Made by a program: the position numbers and the translations under genes. 8,431 bases of DNA from Pelagibacteraceae bacterium BACL5 MAG-120820-bin39 (GTDB taxonomy: Bacteria; Pseudomonadota; Alphaproteobacteria; Pelagibacterales; Pelagibacteraceae), in contig LIBV01000039.1 in assembly GCA_001438335.1 (NCBI GenBank), forward strand, positions 1-8,431, read 5' to 3'. The notes beneath the pieces were generated by a model that was not told where the DNA came from, did not search any database, and saw only the letters and a list, made by a program, of their open reading frames with translations. Shown piece by piece: positions 1 through 6,193 of this stretch (its first letter is position 1; every line of letters begins with the position of its first letter).

Positions 1-91
1 GTTTTTTTGTTAAGGCCTTTCCATAAAGACCTTTATCCAGAGGTCCTGGAAAAACTTCAGGATAAAGCGTAAAAACTTGAGCTTTCCACAT
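1..91 (-). CDS. trmD: tRNA (guanine-N1)-methyltransferase TrmD, N-terminal fragment (cut by left edge)
   Basis: Reading leftward from an ATG at 91, the first 30 codons begin MWKAQVFTLYPEVFPGPL and continue to GLYGKALTKK before the window ends. This is the characteristic start of TrmD (aromatic second residue, xLFPExFpGpL, then a G-x-A-L turn), the SPOUT methyltransferase that uses S-adenosylmethionine to make m1G at position 37 of tRNAs and prevents frameshifting. Only the N-terminal strand of the knot domain is visible, so catalytic residues cannot be checked. It follows rpsP by 14 nt on the same strand, the usual S16 operon association, but without rimM in between. No Shine-Dalgarno sequence is seen in the short AT-rich spacer, so translation may be coupled to rpsP. 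The identification rests on a short match to the family's well-known N terminus. Confidence 0.85.
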   Translation of the reverse strand, partial: MWKAQVFTLYPEVFPGPLDKGLYGKALTKK

Positions 92-105
92 AGTTAAAAA
101 TTATA

Positions 106-594
106 TTATTTTTCCTCTGATGGAGCTTCTGCTGCTGGAGCTGCTTCTGCTGGTGCTTCTGTTGTTGGAGCTGCTTCTGCTGGTGCTTCTGCTGCTGGAG
201 CTGCTTCTGCTGGTGCTTCTGCTGCTGGAGCTGCTTCTGCTGGTGCTGCCGCTTTTGGAGCTTCAGTCTTAGGAGCTTCTTCACCATCTTTTTTTCTATC
301 TTTTTTAGGAATCGCTTTTTGAGGGTTATTACCATTTGCAGGCATTGGCATTATTTCTTGTTCACCCAATATTCTTGCAACTCTAGTTGTTGGTTGTGCA
401 CCTTGGCCTAACCAATATTTAATTCTCTCAGCCTCAAGACCAATTCTTTCTTTTTTATCTTTTGGCAAAAGAGGGTTAAAAAAACCTACTTTTTCTATAA
501 ATCTTCCATCTCTTGCAAAACGACTATCTGCTACTACAACCTTATATACAGGTCTTTTCTTTGTTCCACCTCTTGATAACCTCAATTTTAACAT
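106..594 (-). CDS. rpsP: 30S ribosomal protein S16 with a repetitive Ala/Pro/Glu-rich C-terminal tail
   Basis: The protein has 162 residues. Residues 1-80 are a standard S16 domain: it opens MLKLRLSRGGTKKRPVYKVV and contains VADSRFARDGRFIE and a YWLGQGAQPTT segment, which contact 16S rRNA in the small-subunit body. S16 is usually 80-100 residues. Here a basic linker (about 92-103, KAIPKKDRKKDG) is followed by a low-complexity acidic tail from about 105 to 162 that holds four copies of a decapeptide (see the repeat entry). C-terminal extensions of S16 are known in alphaproteobacteria, so the tail itself is not alarming, but its tandem-repeat structure is notable. The start ATG is supported by a clear AAGGAG five bases upstream, which lies in the 13-nt gap after ffh. 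It is probably cotranscribed with ffh and trmD. Confidence 0.96.
   Translation of the reverse strand: MLKLRLSRGGTKKRPVYKVVVADSRFARDGRFIEKVGFFNPLLPKDKKERIGLEAERIKYWLGQGAQPTTRVARILGEQEIMPMPANGNNPQKAIPKKDRKKDGEEAPKTEAPKAAAPAEAAPAAEAPAEAAPAAEAPAEAAPTTEAPAEAAPAAEAPSEEK
121..240 (-). repeat. Four tandem 30-bp repeats encoding AEAAPAAEAP in the rpsP tail
   Basis: Exactly four head-to-tail 30-base units at 121-150, 151-180, 181-210 and 211-240 encode residues 119-158 of S16. The units at 181 and 211 are identical base for base; the unit at 121 differs from them by one base, and the unit at 151 by two C-to-T changes that turn AA into TT in the peptide. A degenerate partial unit continues at 241-264. 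The near identity at the DNA level points to recent slippage or unequal exchange. The period is in frame, so gain or loss of a unit changes the protein by ten residues without breaking it. Confidence 0.95.
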
Positions 595-599
595 TTACT

Positions 600-605
600 C
601 TCCTT
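600..605 (-). promoter_or_regulatory. Shine-Dalgarno site of rpsP
   Basis: On the minus strand AAGGAG lies five bases before the rpsP ATG, inside the 13-base gap after the ffh stop codon. It is the strongest ribosome binding site in the window. Most other genes here (ffh, dapF, ftsY, trmD, the hydrolase) show none, so rpsP appears set up for high independent initiation on the shared transcript. Confidence 0.8.
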
Positions 606-607
606 AT

Positions 608-1966
608 TTATTTTAGTTGATTAAATAATTCTGGAGGTATTCCTTTATCAGACATACCTTTCAGATTTCCTTTAGACATCTTTTTCATCATCTCAGACAT
701 CATTTTAAATTGCTTTAACAATTTATTGATAGTGGCAGAATCTGTTCCTGAACCATTAGCAATTCTTTTTTTTCTTGAACCATTAATTATTTTTGGGTTC
801 TCTCTTTCTTTTTTTGTCATAGACAAAATAATAGCTTCATTTTTTGTTATTATACTTTCATCAATACCAGCAGACTCCATTTGGGATTTAATTTTTGAAA
901 CACCTGGCATAAATGACATTATCCCTTCTATCCCTCCCATTTTTTTCATTTGTCTTAACTGAGTTAAATAATCTTCCATAGAAAACTCACCTTTTTTTAA
1001 GTTTTCTTCAGTCTTTTTAATATTTTCTTCACCAAGATCCTGAGCAGCTTTTTCAACAAGAGATACGATATCTCCCATACCTAAAATTCTATTAGCTATT
1101 CGATCAGGGTGAAATACCTCAAAATTATCAATTTTTTCTCCGATTCCTAAAAACTTAATTGGAACTTGAGACACATACTTCATACTGACTGCAGCACCAC
1201 CTCTAGCATCACCATCAGCTCTAGTTAAAATTATTCCGGATAAATTTACTGTATTTTTAAATTCTTTTGCTACCGAAGCTGCTACTTGCCCAGTTAAAGA
1301 GTCAGCTACTAAGAAGGTTTCTGTGGGGTTTATAACACTTTCAATTTGCTTAATTTCACTCATCATCTGTAAATCTATTTGAGTTCTTCCTGCAGTATCA
1401 AATAATATTATTTCAGCACCATTAAGGTTAGCGGCACTTACGGCTCTTCGACATATATCTATTGGCTGTTGACCACTAATTATTGGCAGAGTTAGAATAC
1501 TGCTCTGTTCTCCAAGTGCTTTTAATTGTTCTTGAGCGGCTGGTCTGTAAATATCTAAACTAACCATCATTACTTTTTTCTTTTTTTGATTTTCTAAGTA
1601 TTTGGCTAATTTTGCAGTAGTAGTTGTTTTACCAGAGCCCTGAAGTCCAACCAACATCATTGATACTGGGGGAACAGCATTTAAATTAATTTCATCATTT
1701 TTTTCACCTAGAAGATTTACAAGCTCATCATAAACAATCTTGACGATCATATCGCCTGGGGAGGTAGATCTAATGATTTCTTGACCTAAAGCCTTAGGTT
1801 TTACTTTTTCAATAAAGTCTTTTGCAACATCTAGTGAAACATCAGCCTCTAATAAAGCTTGTCTTATCCCCCGCAATCCTTCATCTACTTGTTTTTCATC
1901 AAGCGAAGGTGCTTTTTTTAAAGAAGAAAAAATTTCTTCGAATTTATTTGTTAAGTTTTCAAACAT
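608..1966 (-). CDS. ffh: Signal recognition particle GTPase Ffh (SRP54)
   Basis: With the ATG at 1966 the product is 452 residues, normal for Ffh, and begins MFENLTNKFEEIFSSLKK, the typical start of the N domain. The G domain shows the P-loop GLQGSGKTT (about 107-115), the SRP-type insertion LDIYRPAAQEQL (about 138-149), DTAGR (190-194), TRAD (248-251) and LGIGE (273-277). The methionine-rich M domain has the SRP RNA-binding stretch SRKKRIANGSGT (397-408) and a Met-rich segment MMSEMMKKMSK. Ffh binds signal peptides of nascent membrane proteins together with 4.5S RNA and docks with FtsY. An in-frame start at 1993 would add MRLLLCVIN, but those codons fall in a structured leader and resemble no known Ffh, so 1966 is preferred. 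No Shine-Dalgarno is visible. rpsP follows after 13 nt. Confidence 0.97.
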   Translation of the reverse strand: MFENLTNKFEEIFSSLKKAPSLDEKQVDEGLRGIRQALLEADVSLDVAKDFIEKVKPKALGQEIIRSTSPGDMIVKIVYDELVNLLGEKNDEINLNAVPPVSMMLVGLQGSGKTTTTAKLAKYLENQKKKKVMMVSLDIYRPAAQEQLKALGEQSSILTLPIISGQQPIDICRRAVSAANLNGAEIILFDTAGRTQIDLQMMSEIKQIESVINPTETFLVADSLTGQVAASVAKEFKNTVNLSGIILTRADGDARGGAAVSMKYVSQVPIKFLGIGEKIDNFEVFHPDRIANRILGMGDIVSLVEKAAQDLGEENIKKTEENLKKGEFSMEDYLTQLRQMKKMGGIEGIMSFMPGVSKIKSQMESAGIDESIITKNEAIILSMTKKERENPKIINGSRKKRIANGSGTDSATINKLLKQFKMMSEMMKKMSKGNLKGMSDKGIPPELFNQLK

Positions 1967-2073
1967 ATTTATTACGCACAGCAGTAATCGCACTAGTGGG
2001 CGAACCCTCGCTGACTAGTGTCGATCTCTTTGTTTCCAAAGACACCGCAAATTTAACGTTTTTGCGGAAACGG
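1967..2073 (-). ncRNA. Candidate structured 5' leader RNA of ffh (four hairpins, possible cis-regulator)
   Basis: About 107 nt separate the predicted transcription start from the ffh ATG. The stretch 1971-2070 is 46% G+C, clearly richer than its surroundings. Reading leftward it can form: hairpin A, CCGCAAA (2067-2061) with TTTGCGG (2051-2045), perfect 7 bp; hairpin B, CTTTG (2041-2037) with CAAAG (2032-2028) closed by a GAAA tetraloop and extendable by TGT/ACA (2044-2042/2021-2019) around a 3' bulge; hairpin C, CACTAGT (2020-2014) with ACTAGTG (1997-1991), perfect 7 bp, plus inner GCGA/TCGC; and hairpin D, ATTAC (1988-1984) with GTAAT (1975-1971), ending 4 nt before the ATG. B and C compete for bases 2020-2019. 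It has no poly-U terminator and leads straight into ffh, so a cis-acting leader is more likely than a free RNA. It lacks the conserved 4.5S RNA core. From memory, a candidate structured RNA associated with ffh has been described for Pelagibacter; I cannot verify that it is this one. Confidence 0.65.
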
Positions 2074-2087
2074 GGTCAAATTATAAT
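2062..2087 (+). promoter_or_regulatory. Possible divergent promoter of dapF-ftsY sharing the same -10 palindrome
   Basis: ATTATAAT at 2080-2087 is its own reverse complement, so the plus strand also reads TATAAT (2082-2087). TTGCGG (2062-2067) lies 14 bases upstream, the same spacing as on the other strand, but matches only the TTG of a -35 consensus and lies inside the stem of hairpin A. A start near 2094 would leave a leader of about 34 nt for dapF. No other candidate is evident in the spacer. Confidence 0.4.
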
Positions 2088-2105
2088 AGAGGTTCAAAAA
2101 GTCAA
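2080..2105 (-). promoter_or_regulatory. Predicted promoter of ffh-rpsP-trmD
   Basis: On the minus strand TTGACT (2105-2100) and a perfect TATAAT (2085-2080) are separated by 14 bases, short for sigma-70 in E. coli but within the range described for alphaproteobacterial vegetative promoters. A start about seven bases downstream falls near 2073, at the beginning of the structured leader. Confidence 0.6.
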
Positions 2106-2127
2106 TAAATAAGTTAAATAACTATAT

Positions 2128-2952
2128 ATGGATATAAAAGCATTTAAAATGGATGGTTTAGGTAATGATTTTGTCATCATTGATAACAGAACCAATAAAA
2201 TCAATCTTTCAAATGAACAGATAGTTAAAATCTGTGATAGAGAATTTATAGGTTGCGATCAATTAATAATTATAAAAAATAATAGCGATACTGATGCATC
2301 CGTAGAGTTTTTTAATTCTGATGGCAGTCCCTCTGGAGCTTGTGGAAATGGAACTAGGTGTGTGGCTGATTTGTTATCTAAAGAGAAGAATAAAAATACA
2401 ATTATAATTACCACAGAGTCTGGCAACTTAAGTTCAGAAATATTGAGTAATAATCTTGTAACCACTCAAATTGGGATTGCTAAAACAGGATGGAGTGAAA
2501 TTCCATTATCTAAAAATATTGATACTAAAAATTTAAATTTAAAACTTCTAGATAAAGAAAATAATGAATTTTATGGTGGAATGGCAATTAATGTTGGAAA
2601 TCCTCATTTAATATTTTTTGTTAAAGATATTGAAAAATTTGACATTAAAAAAATTGGTCCACAATTTGAAGTACATGAGCTTTTTCCAGAAAAATGCAAT
2701 GTGACTATAGCGGAAGTTATTAATAAAGATTTAATTAAAGTCAAAGTTTGGGAAAGAGGAGCGGGTCTTACGAAAGCATGTGGTACAGCTGCTTGTGCAA
2801 CAGCTGTGGCTGGAAAATTAAATAATTTTACTGAAAATAAAGTTGATATCCAATTTAACTCTGGAAATTTATCTATTTTAATTGATGAACAAGATATAAT
2901 TCATATGAAAGGACCTGTTTCCAACATTGAAGAAATTGAAATTAAATTATAA
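2128..2952 (+). CDS. dapF: Diaminopimelate epimerase DapF
   Basis: This cytoplasmic, cofactor-independent epimerase converts LL-diaminopimelate to the meso form for lysine and peptidoglycan synthesis. The 274-residue product is family length and has both pseudo-symmetric halves. Near the N terminus it has KMDGLGNDFVIID (7-19). The first catalytic cysteine is Cys72 in GACGNGTRC (70-78), and the second is Cys218 in TKACGTAACA (215-224). Substrate-contact motifs include NVGNPHLIFF (155-164) and WERGAGLT (208-215). All active-site elements are present, so it should be active. The ATG at 2128 gives the family's usual N terminus; no Shine-Dalgarno is seen. Its stop codon TAA shares its last A with the ATG of ftsY, so the two are almost certainly cotranscribed and translationally coupled. 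It is divergent from ffh across a 161-base spacer. Confidence 0.97.
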   Translation: MDIKAFKMDGLGNDFVIIDNRTNKINLSNEQIVKICDREFIGCDQLIIIKNNSDTDASVEFFNSDGSPSGACGNGTRCVADLLSKEKNKNTIIITTESGNLSSEILSNNLVTTQIGIAKTGWSEIPLSKNIDTKNLNLKLLDKENNEFYGGMAINVGNPHLIFFVKDIEKFDIKKIGPQFEVHELFPEKCNVTIAEVINKDLIKVKVWERGAGLTKACGTAACATAVAGKLNNFTENKVDIQFNSGNLSILIDEQDIIHMKGPVSNIEEIEIKL

Positions 2953-3869
2953 TGGGATTTTTTGACAAATTTAAAATTGGTTTTAAGAAAAGCGCATCTG
3001 CATTTACCTCTGGTTTAAAAGAAATAATCATCAAAAAAGAGATTGATGATAAGACTTTAGATCAAATTGAAGAATATTTAATTCGATCTGATGTAGGAGT
3101 GTTAGCTGCTGAGGATATAAAAAAAATAATTTCAGAAAAAAAAATTGATCCAAAAAAAAATATTAATGATGAGGTTAATTTAATCTTAAAAGAATATATC
3201 ATTTCTATAATGCAACCTCTCGAGAACCAAGAATTTTTTAAAAAAAAAGACAAACTAAATGCAACATTAATTTCAGGTGTCAATGGAGTTGGTAAGACAA
3301 CCACTATAGGCAAAATAAGTAAAATTTTAAAAAATAACGGCAATAAAATAATGCTTGCTGCTTCAGATACTTTTAGGGCAGCAGCTATAGAACAGTTGGA
3401 AAATTGGGCAAATAAAGTTGGAGTTGAAATAACAAAATCATCCCAAGGTTCAGACCCAGCTGCAGTTGCATACAAAGCAATAGATGAAGCTTTGAAAAAC
3501 AACTTTGATCAGGTTTTAATTGATACTGCTGGAAGATTACAAAATAAGAAAAATTTAATGGAAGAATATAAAAAAATTGCGAACGTAACTAAAAAAATTG
3601 ATATTAATGCACCGCATGATGTAATTTTAATTTTAGATGCCACATCAGGTCAAAATGTATTAAATCAAGTTGAAGAATTTAATAAGATAATACCAATTAC
3701 AGGAATAATTATGACCAAACTAGATGGTACTGCCAAAGGAGGTATTCTTCTAGCAGTTGCAAAAAAATATAAGCTACCCATTATTGCTTTGGGATTAGGA
3801 GAAAAAGAAGACGATTTACAAATTTTTGAAGCTGAAAAATTTGCAGATGCTTTTATTCAGACTAATTAA
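2952..3869 (+). CDS. ftsY: Signal recognition particle receptor FtsY
   Basis: FtsY is the membrane-associated GTPase that receives Ffh-ribosome complexes and hands them to the Sec translocon. The 305-residue protein starts MGFFDKFKIGFKKSASAFTSG, a short amphipathic N-terminal helix typical of forms lacking the long acidic A domain found in E. coli. The N domain covers about 20-95. The G domain has the P-loop GVNGVGKTT (109-117), SDTFRAAAIEQL (138-149), DTAGR (191-195), TKLDGTAKGG (255-264) and LGLGEKEDDL (280-289). All GTPase motifs are intact. It begins on the last base of dapF. In many alphaproteobacteria a MiaB-like methylthiotransferase gene (mtaB) lies between these two; it is absent here. 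Its 3' end overlaps the convergent gene at 3862-4425 by 8 nt, with no obvious terminator between them. Confidence 0.97.
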   Translation: MGFFDKFKIGFKKSASAFTSGLKEIIIKKEIDDKTLDQIEEYLIRSDVGVLAAEDIKKIISEKKIDPKKNINDEVNLILKEYIISIMQPLENQEFFKKKDKLNATLISGVNGVGKTTTIGKISKILKNNGNKIMLAASDTFRAAAIEQLENWANKVGVEITKSSQGSDPAAVAYKAIDEALKNNFDQVLIDTAGRLQNKKNLMEEYKKIANVTKKIDINAPHDVILILDATSGQNVLNQVEEFNKIIPITGIIMTKLDGTAKGGILLAVAKKYKLPIIALGLGEKEDDLQIFEAEKFADAFIQTN

Positions 3870-4425
3870 TTAAATTGCTTGAAATTAAAGGTTTATAATA
3901 GCCACATTTATAATTTTCCTCGAACTGCAAGTGACCACATTTTTTTGCTATTGATGAAATAATAAAATCAAGTTTTCCATTTGATGGATAAAGTTCAAGT
4001 TTTTTACTATGAATATCAAATTTAAAATTTGCATTAATATTCTTGATCGCACTTACCATAACTAAAGTTGTATCATCCTTTAAAAGATAATAAGCAAAAT
4101 CATCTGGAAAAACTGGAAAGTCATATTCTTGCAACAGATGCCTTGCTTGTGAGGGAAACCATTCATATGAAATTAATGGATCAGAAGAATTAGTTTCATA
4201 GTTATGAATATAAAGATCTTTTGGATAATCACTTATATAATTTGAATTTTCTCCTTTCGCTAAAATAGCTTTTTCTCTAGTTTTAAAGTAAAGAGCAAAA
4301 TTTTTATTATGAGAATTCATTTGATCGATATAAAATAAATCATCTGCTGAAAAATTTTCTTCATTAGAAAATGAATTATTTTGAATTAACAAATTCAATA
4401 AAAATATAAATAAAACTTTTTTCAC
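3862..4425 (-). CDS. Unrecognised exported protein, 187 residues
   Basis: I do not recognise this family. Starting from GTG at 4425, residues 1-20 form a convincing Sec signal peptide: MKK, then the hydrophobic stretch VLFIFLLNLLI, then a polar end near NSFS, with cleavage likely around residue 20. The mature part of about 165 residues is rich in aromatic and acidic residues, has no further membrane segment and has two cysteines, Cys163 and Cys174, spaced to form a disulfide in the periplasm. There is no lipobox cysteine. The signal peptide supports the GTG start; the next ATG (residue 36) would remove it. It lies 49 nt after the upstream hydrolase gene and may be the last gene of that operon. 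No clear promoter or terminator was seen in the AT-rich 49-nt gap. Its end overlaps the convergent ftsY by 8 nt. Confidence 0.8.
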   Translation of the reverse strand: MKKVLFIFLLNLLIQNNSFSNEENFSADDLFYIDQMNSHNKNFALYFKTREKAILAKGENSNYISDYPKDLYIHNYETNSSDPLISYEWFPSQARHLLQEYDFPVFPDDFAYYLLKDDTTLVMVSAIKNINANFKFDIHSKKLELYPSNGKLDFIISSIAKKCGHLQFEENYKCGYYKPLISSNLIN

Positions 4426-4474
4426 AATTCAATTTTAGAAAAAAAGTTTGTAATATATTTGTTTAGAATGTGGC

Positions 4475-5293
4475 TTAATTTAAACTCTTTAAAAATAAAT
4501 TTAATTTATTTATTAAATTTTGATCATATTCCATCATATGGTCATCATTTTTTGTAAAATATGAATACTTTGGGTTATTGGCTTCTTGATAAATTTTTTG
4601 ACCCATTGAAAAAGGCACAATCTGATCAATCTCACCATGCATAACTAATATTGGTGATTTAATATTTTTAATCTTTTTAATATTTTCATATTTATCTCTT
4701 AATAATAATTTAACTGGGATATATGGATAAAATTTTTTTGCAGCATCTCCCATGGAAGTAAAAGGTGTTTCTAAAATTACCCCAGCAAAATTTTTATTTT
4801 GGGCAATTTCAGTGGCTATTCCTGTGCCTAAAGATTCTCCATATAAAATAATATTTTCACTCTTAACACCATAACTTTTTATCCATTGAACTGCACTTTC
4901 TCCATCTTCATATAAGCCTTTTTCGGTTGGTTTACCTTTATTTCCACTAAAACCTCTCCAGGCAATAATTAAAAAATTAACCTCTAAGTCCTTTAAACGA
5001 TTAAGTTTATAAATTCTATTTTCTAAAGTTCCGGCATTTCCGTGAAAAAAAATAATAGTTTTAAATTTTTCTAGGTCTTTTTTATGAAACCATCCAAGTA
5101 ATTCAATATTATCTGATGTTTTTATACTTACCTTTTCTATCTCAAAATTTAGTTGGTTTCCTGAATAGTTATTTTCATTAGGGTGATATAATAAATTACG
5201 TTGATAAAAAAATAAAAAAACCAATACAAATAAATAAACCAAAATAATTGAAGTAATAAATTGCAAAACAATTTTCCTAGGTCTTTTTAACAT
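4475..5293 (-). CDS. Membrane-anchored alpha/beta hydrolase (BEM46/ABHD13-like)
   Basis: The 272-residue protein has an N-terminal membrane helix (about 9-29, after MLKRPRK) followed by QRNLLYHPNE, a pattern typical of the BEM46/COG1073 group. The alpha/beta-hydrolase domain has the oxyanion motif FHGNAG (83-88), AWRGFSGNKGKPTE (111-124), the nucleophile elbow YGESLGTG (151-158) with Ser154, a catalytic Asp probably at 223 in HGEIDQIVP, and His252 in NDDHMM. The triad is therefore complete and an active esterase, thioesterase or peptidase-like hydrolase is expected; the substrate cannot be told from sequence. Positive charges before the helix suggest a cytoplasmic N terminus, which would place the catalytic domain in the periplasm. 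The gene starts 17 nt inside the preceding DMT transporter gene, which implies translational coupling. No Shine-Dalgarno is seen. Confidence 0.9.
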   Translation of the reverse strand: MLKRPRKIVLQFITSIILVYLFVLVFLFFYQRNLLYHPNENNYSGNQLNFEIEKVSIKTSDNIELLGWFHKKDLEKFKTIIFFHGNAGTLENRIYKLNRLKDLEVNFLIIAWRGFSGNKGKPTEKGLYEDGESAVQWIKSYGVKSENIILYGESLGTGIATEIAQNKNFAGVILETPFTSMGDAAKKFYPYIPVKLLLRDKYENIKKIKNIKSPILVMHGEIDQIVPFSMGQKIYQEANNPKYSYFTKNDDHMMEYDQNLINKLNLFLKSLN

Positions 5294-6182
5294 TATTTTT
5301 TCTAGCTAAATAAATTCCAAAAAATACTAAAATTGTACCTATTAAATGATAACTTTCTAATTTTTCATCAAATAAAAAATAACCATAAATCGCAGCATAT
5401 ATAGTAAAAATATATAGAGTAAAACCTGTAAGAGATGCTCCAAGTTTCTTTTGAGCCACAGTATAAAGCGTGAACGCAATAATGCCTGGACTAATAGCAG
5501 CAAAGATAACCCATGCAAAAAAATCTGTGTCAAAGAAAGTTCTTTCAATAAAAACTTCTTCGATAATATAAAATGGAAATAAACTTATAGCTCCAAATAG
5601 AGCAACTAAAGTAAATCTTTGAAAAATTTGCAAATTTGTTTTCCAATAAAATAAATAAATTGAATATAGCGCCCAACCTATAGCAGCACCTAACATCCAT
5701 AAATCTCCTAATGTAAAATTTAAATTTATCAATAAATTGATATCTCCTTTAATTATAATTGCAAAAACTCCAACTAAGCAGGCAATTAAACCAATGACTT
5801 TGATAAAATTAATTTTTTCTTTAAAAAAAATACTTGAAATTAAAATTATAAATACAGGAGATGAAGTATAAATAATTCCCATATTAGCAACCGTTGTTGT
5901 TTGCCCTGCTAAAAATGGAAAGGCACCACAAACTCCACATCCTAAGGCTCCTAGAACAAATAATTTTTTATATTCTTTTTGAATAGATTTGTAATTTTTT
6001 TTTAAAGACAGATATGTAAACGGTAACAAAATTAAAAAAACAACTGTCCACCTCCAAAAGGCTAAAGAGATTGGAGGAACATATTCTACCCCTCCTCTTG
6101 CTACGATTAAATTACTAGCCATGAATATTGGCTGTATAAATAATAAAAGGAATGACCAAGAACTTTTATTATGATCAGTCAA
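5277..6182 (-). CDS. EamA/DMT-superfamily transporter (ten membrane helices)
   Basis: The 301-residue protein is the usual length of a 10-helix drug/metabolite transporter and shows the two EamA repeats. The first half ends with the signature YTSSPVFIILISSIFFKEKI (105-124) followed by a helix at about 127-145. The second ends with FDEKLESYHLIGTILVFFGI (271-290) and a basic tail LARKNNVKKT, giving a cytoplasmic C terminus. Family members export or exchange small metabolites such as amino acids or nucleosides; the substrate is unknown here. The start appears to be TTG at 6182, since no ATG lies upstream in frame before the first helix and the next Met (21) would cut that helix. It begins 11 nt after the small membrane-protein gene and its end overlaps the hydrolase start by 17 nt, so it is probably in the same operon. 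Confidence 0.9.
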   Translation of the reverse strand: MTDHNKSSWSFLLLFIQPIFMASNLIVARGGVEYVPPISLAFWRWTVVFLILLPFTYLSLKKNYKSIQKEYKKLFVLGALGCGVCGAFPFLAGQTTTVANMGIIYTSSPVFIILISSIFFKEKINFIKVIGLIACLVGVFAIIIKGDINLLINLNFTLGDLWMLGAAIGWALYSIYLFYWKTNLQIFQRFTLVALFGAISLFPFYIIEEVFIERTFFDTDFFAWVIFAAISPGIIAFTLYTVAQKKLGASLTGFTLYIFTIYAAIYGYFLFDEKLESYHLIGTILVFFGIYLARKNNVKKT

Positions 6183-6193
6183 TTTATGAAATT

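Noticed and set aside
121..240. Regular 30-bp repeats as a CRISPR array
   Set aside because: The units are directly adjacent with no spacers and lie in frame in a ribosomal protein gene.
57..335. Gln-rich 92-codon frame on the minus strand overlapping the rpsP tail
   Set aside because: It is the 30-bp repeats of rpsP read in another frame. The S16 frame is a certain gene with a strong ribosome binding site, and this frame starts inside it and runs into the trmD start.
1967..1993. Longer Ffh starting at 1993 (nine extra residues MRLLLCVIN)
   Set aside because: The extension is coded by leader hairpin D and is unlike the conserved Ffh N terminus, which starts at MFENL; no ribosome binding site favours it.
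1991..2020. tRNA or tmRNA fragment suggested by GGGTTCGCCC
   Set aside because: The T-loop would need seven bases; here the stem closes on four, and there is no acceptor or anticodon arm.
1967..2079. 4.5S SRP RNA gene (ffs) next to ffh
   Set aside because: No conserved GGAA-capped domain IV with the flanking CAGG and AGCAGC elements is present, and no terminator follows; the element runs straight into the ffh start codon.
1822..2112. 96-codon plus-strand frame across the ffh start and leader
   Set aside because: It is antisense to ffh, has no family resemblance, and crosses the leader and promoter elements.
3062..3502. 146-codon minus-strand frame inside ftsY
   Set aside because: It is antisense to the P-loop region of an intact ftsY and has no start context; a shadow frame.
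3860..3880. Rho-independent terminator between ftsY and the convergent gene
   Set aside because: Only an AT-rich ATTAATTAAT palindrome is present, with no G+C stem and U-run; termination here is not visible from sequence.
5357..5548. 63-codon minus-strand frame inside the EamA gene
   Set aside because: Hydrophobic shadow of the transporter gene in another frame.
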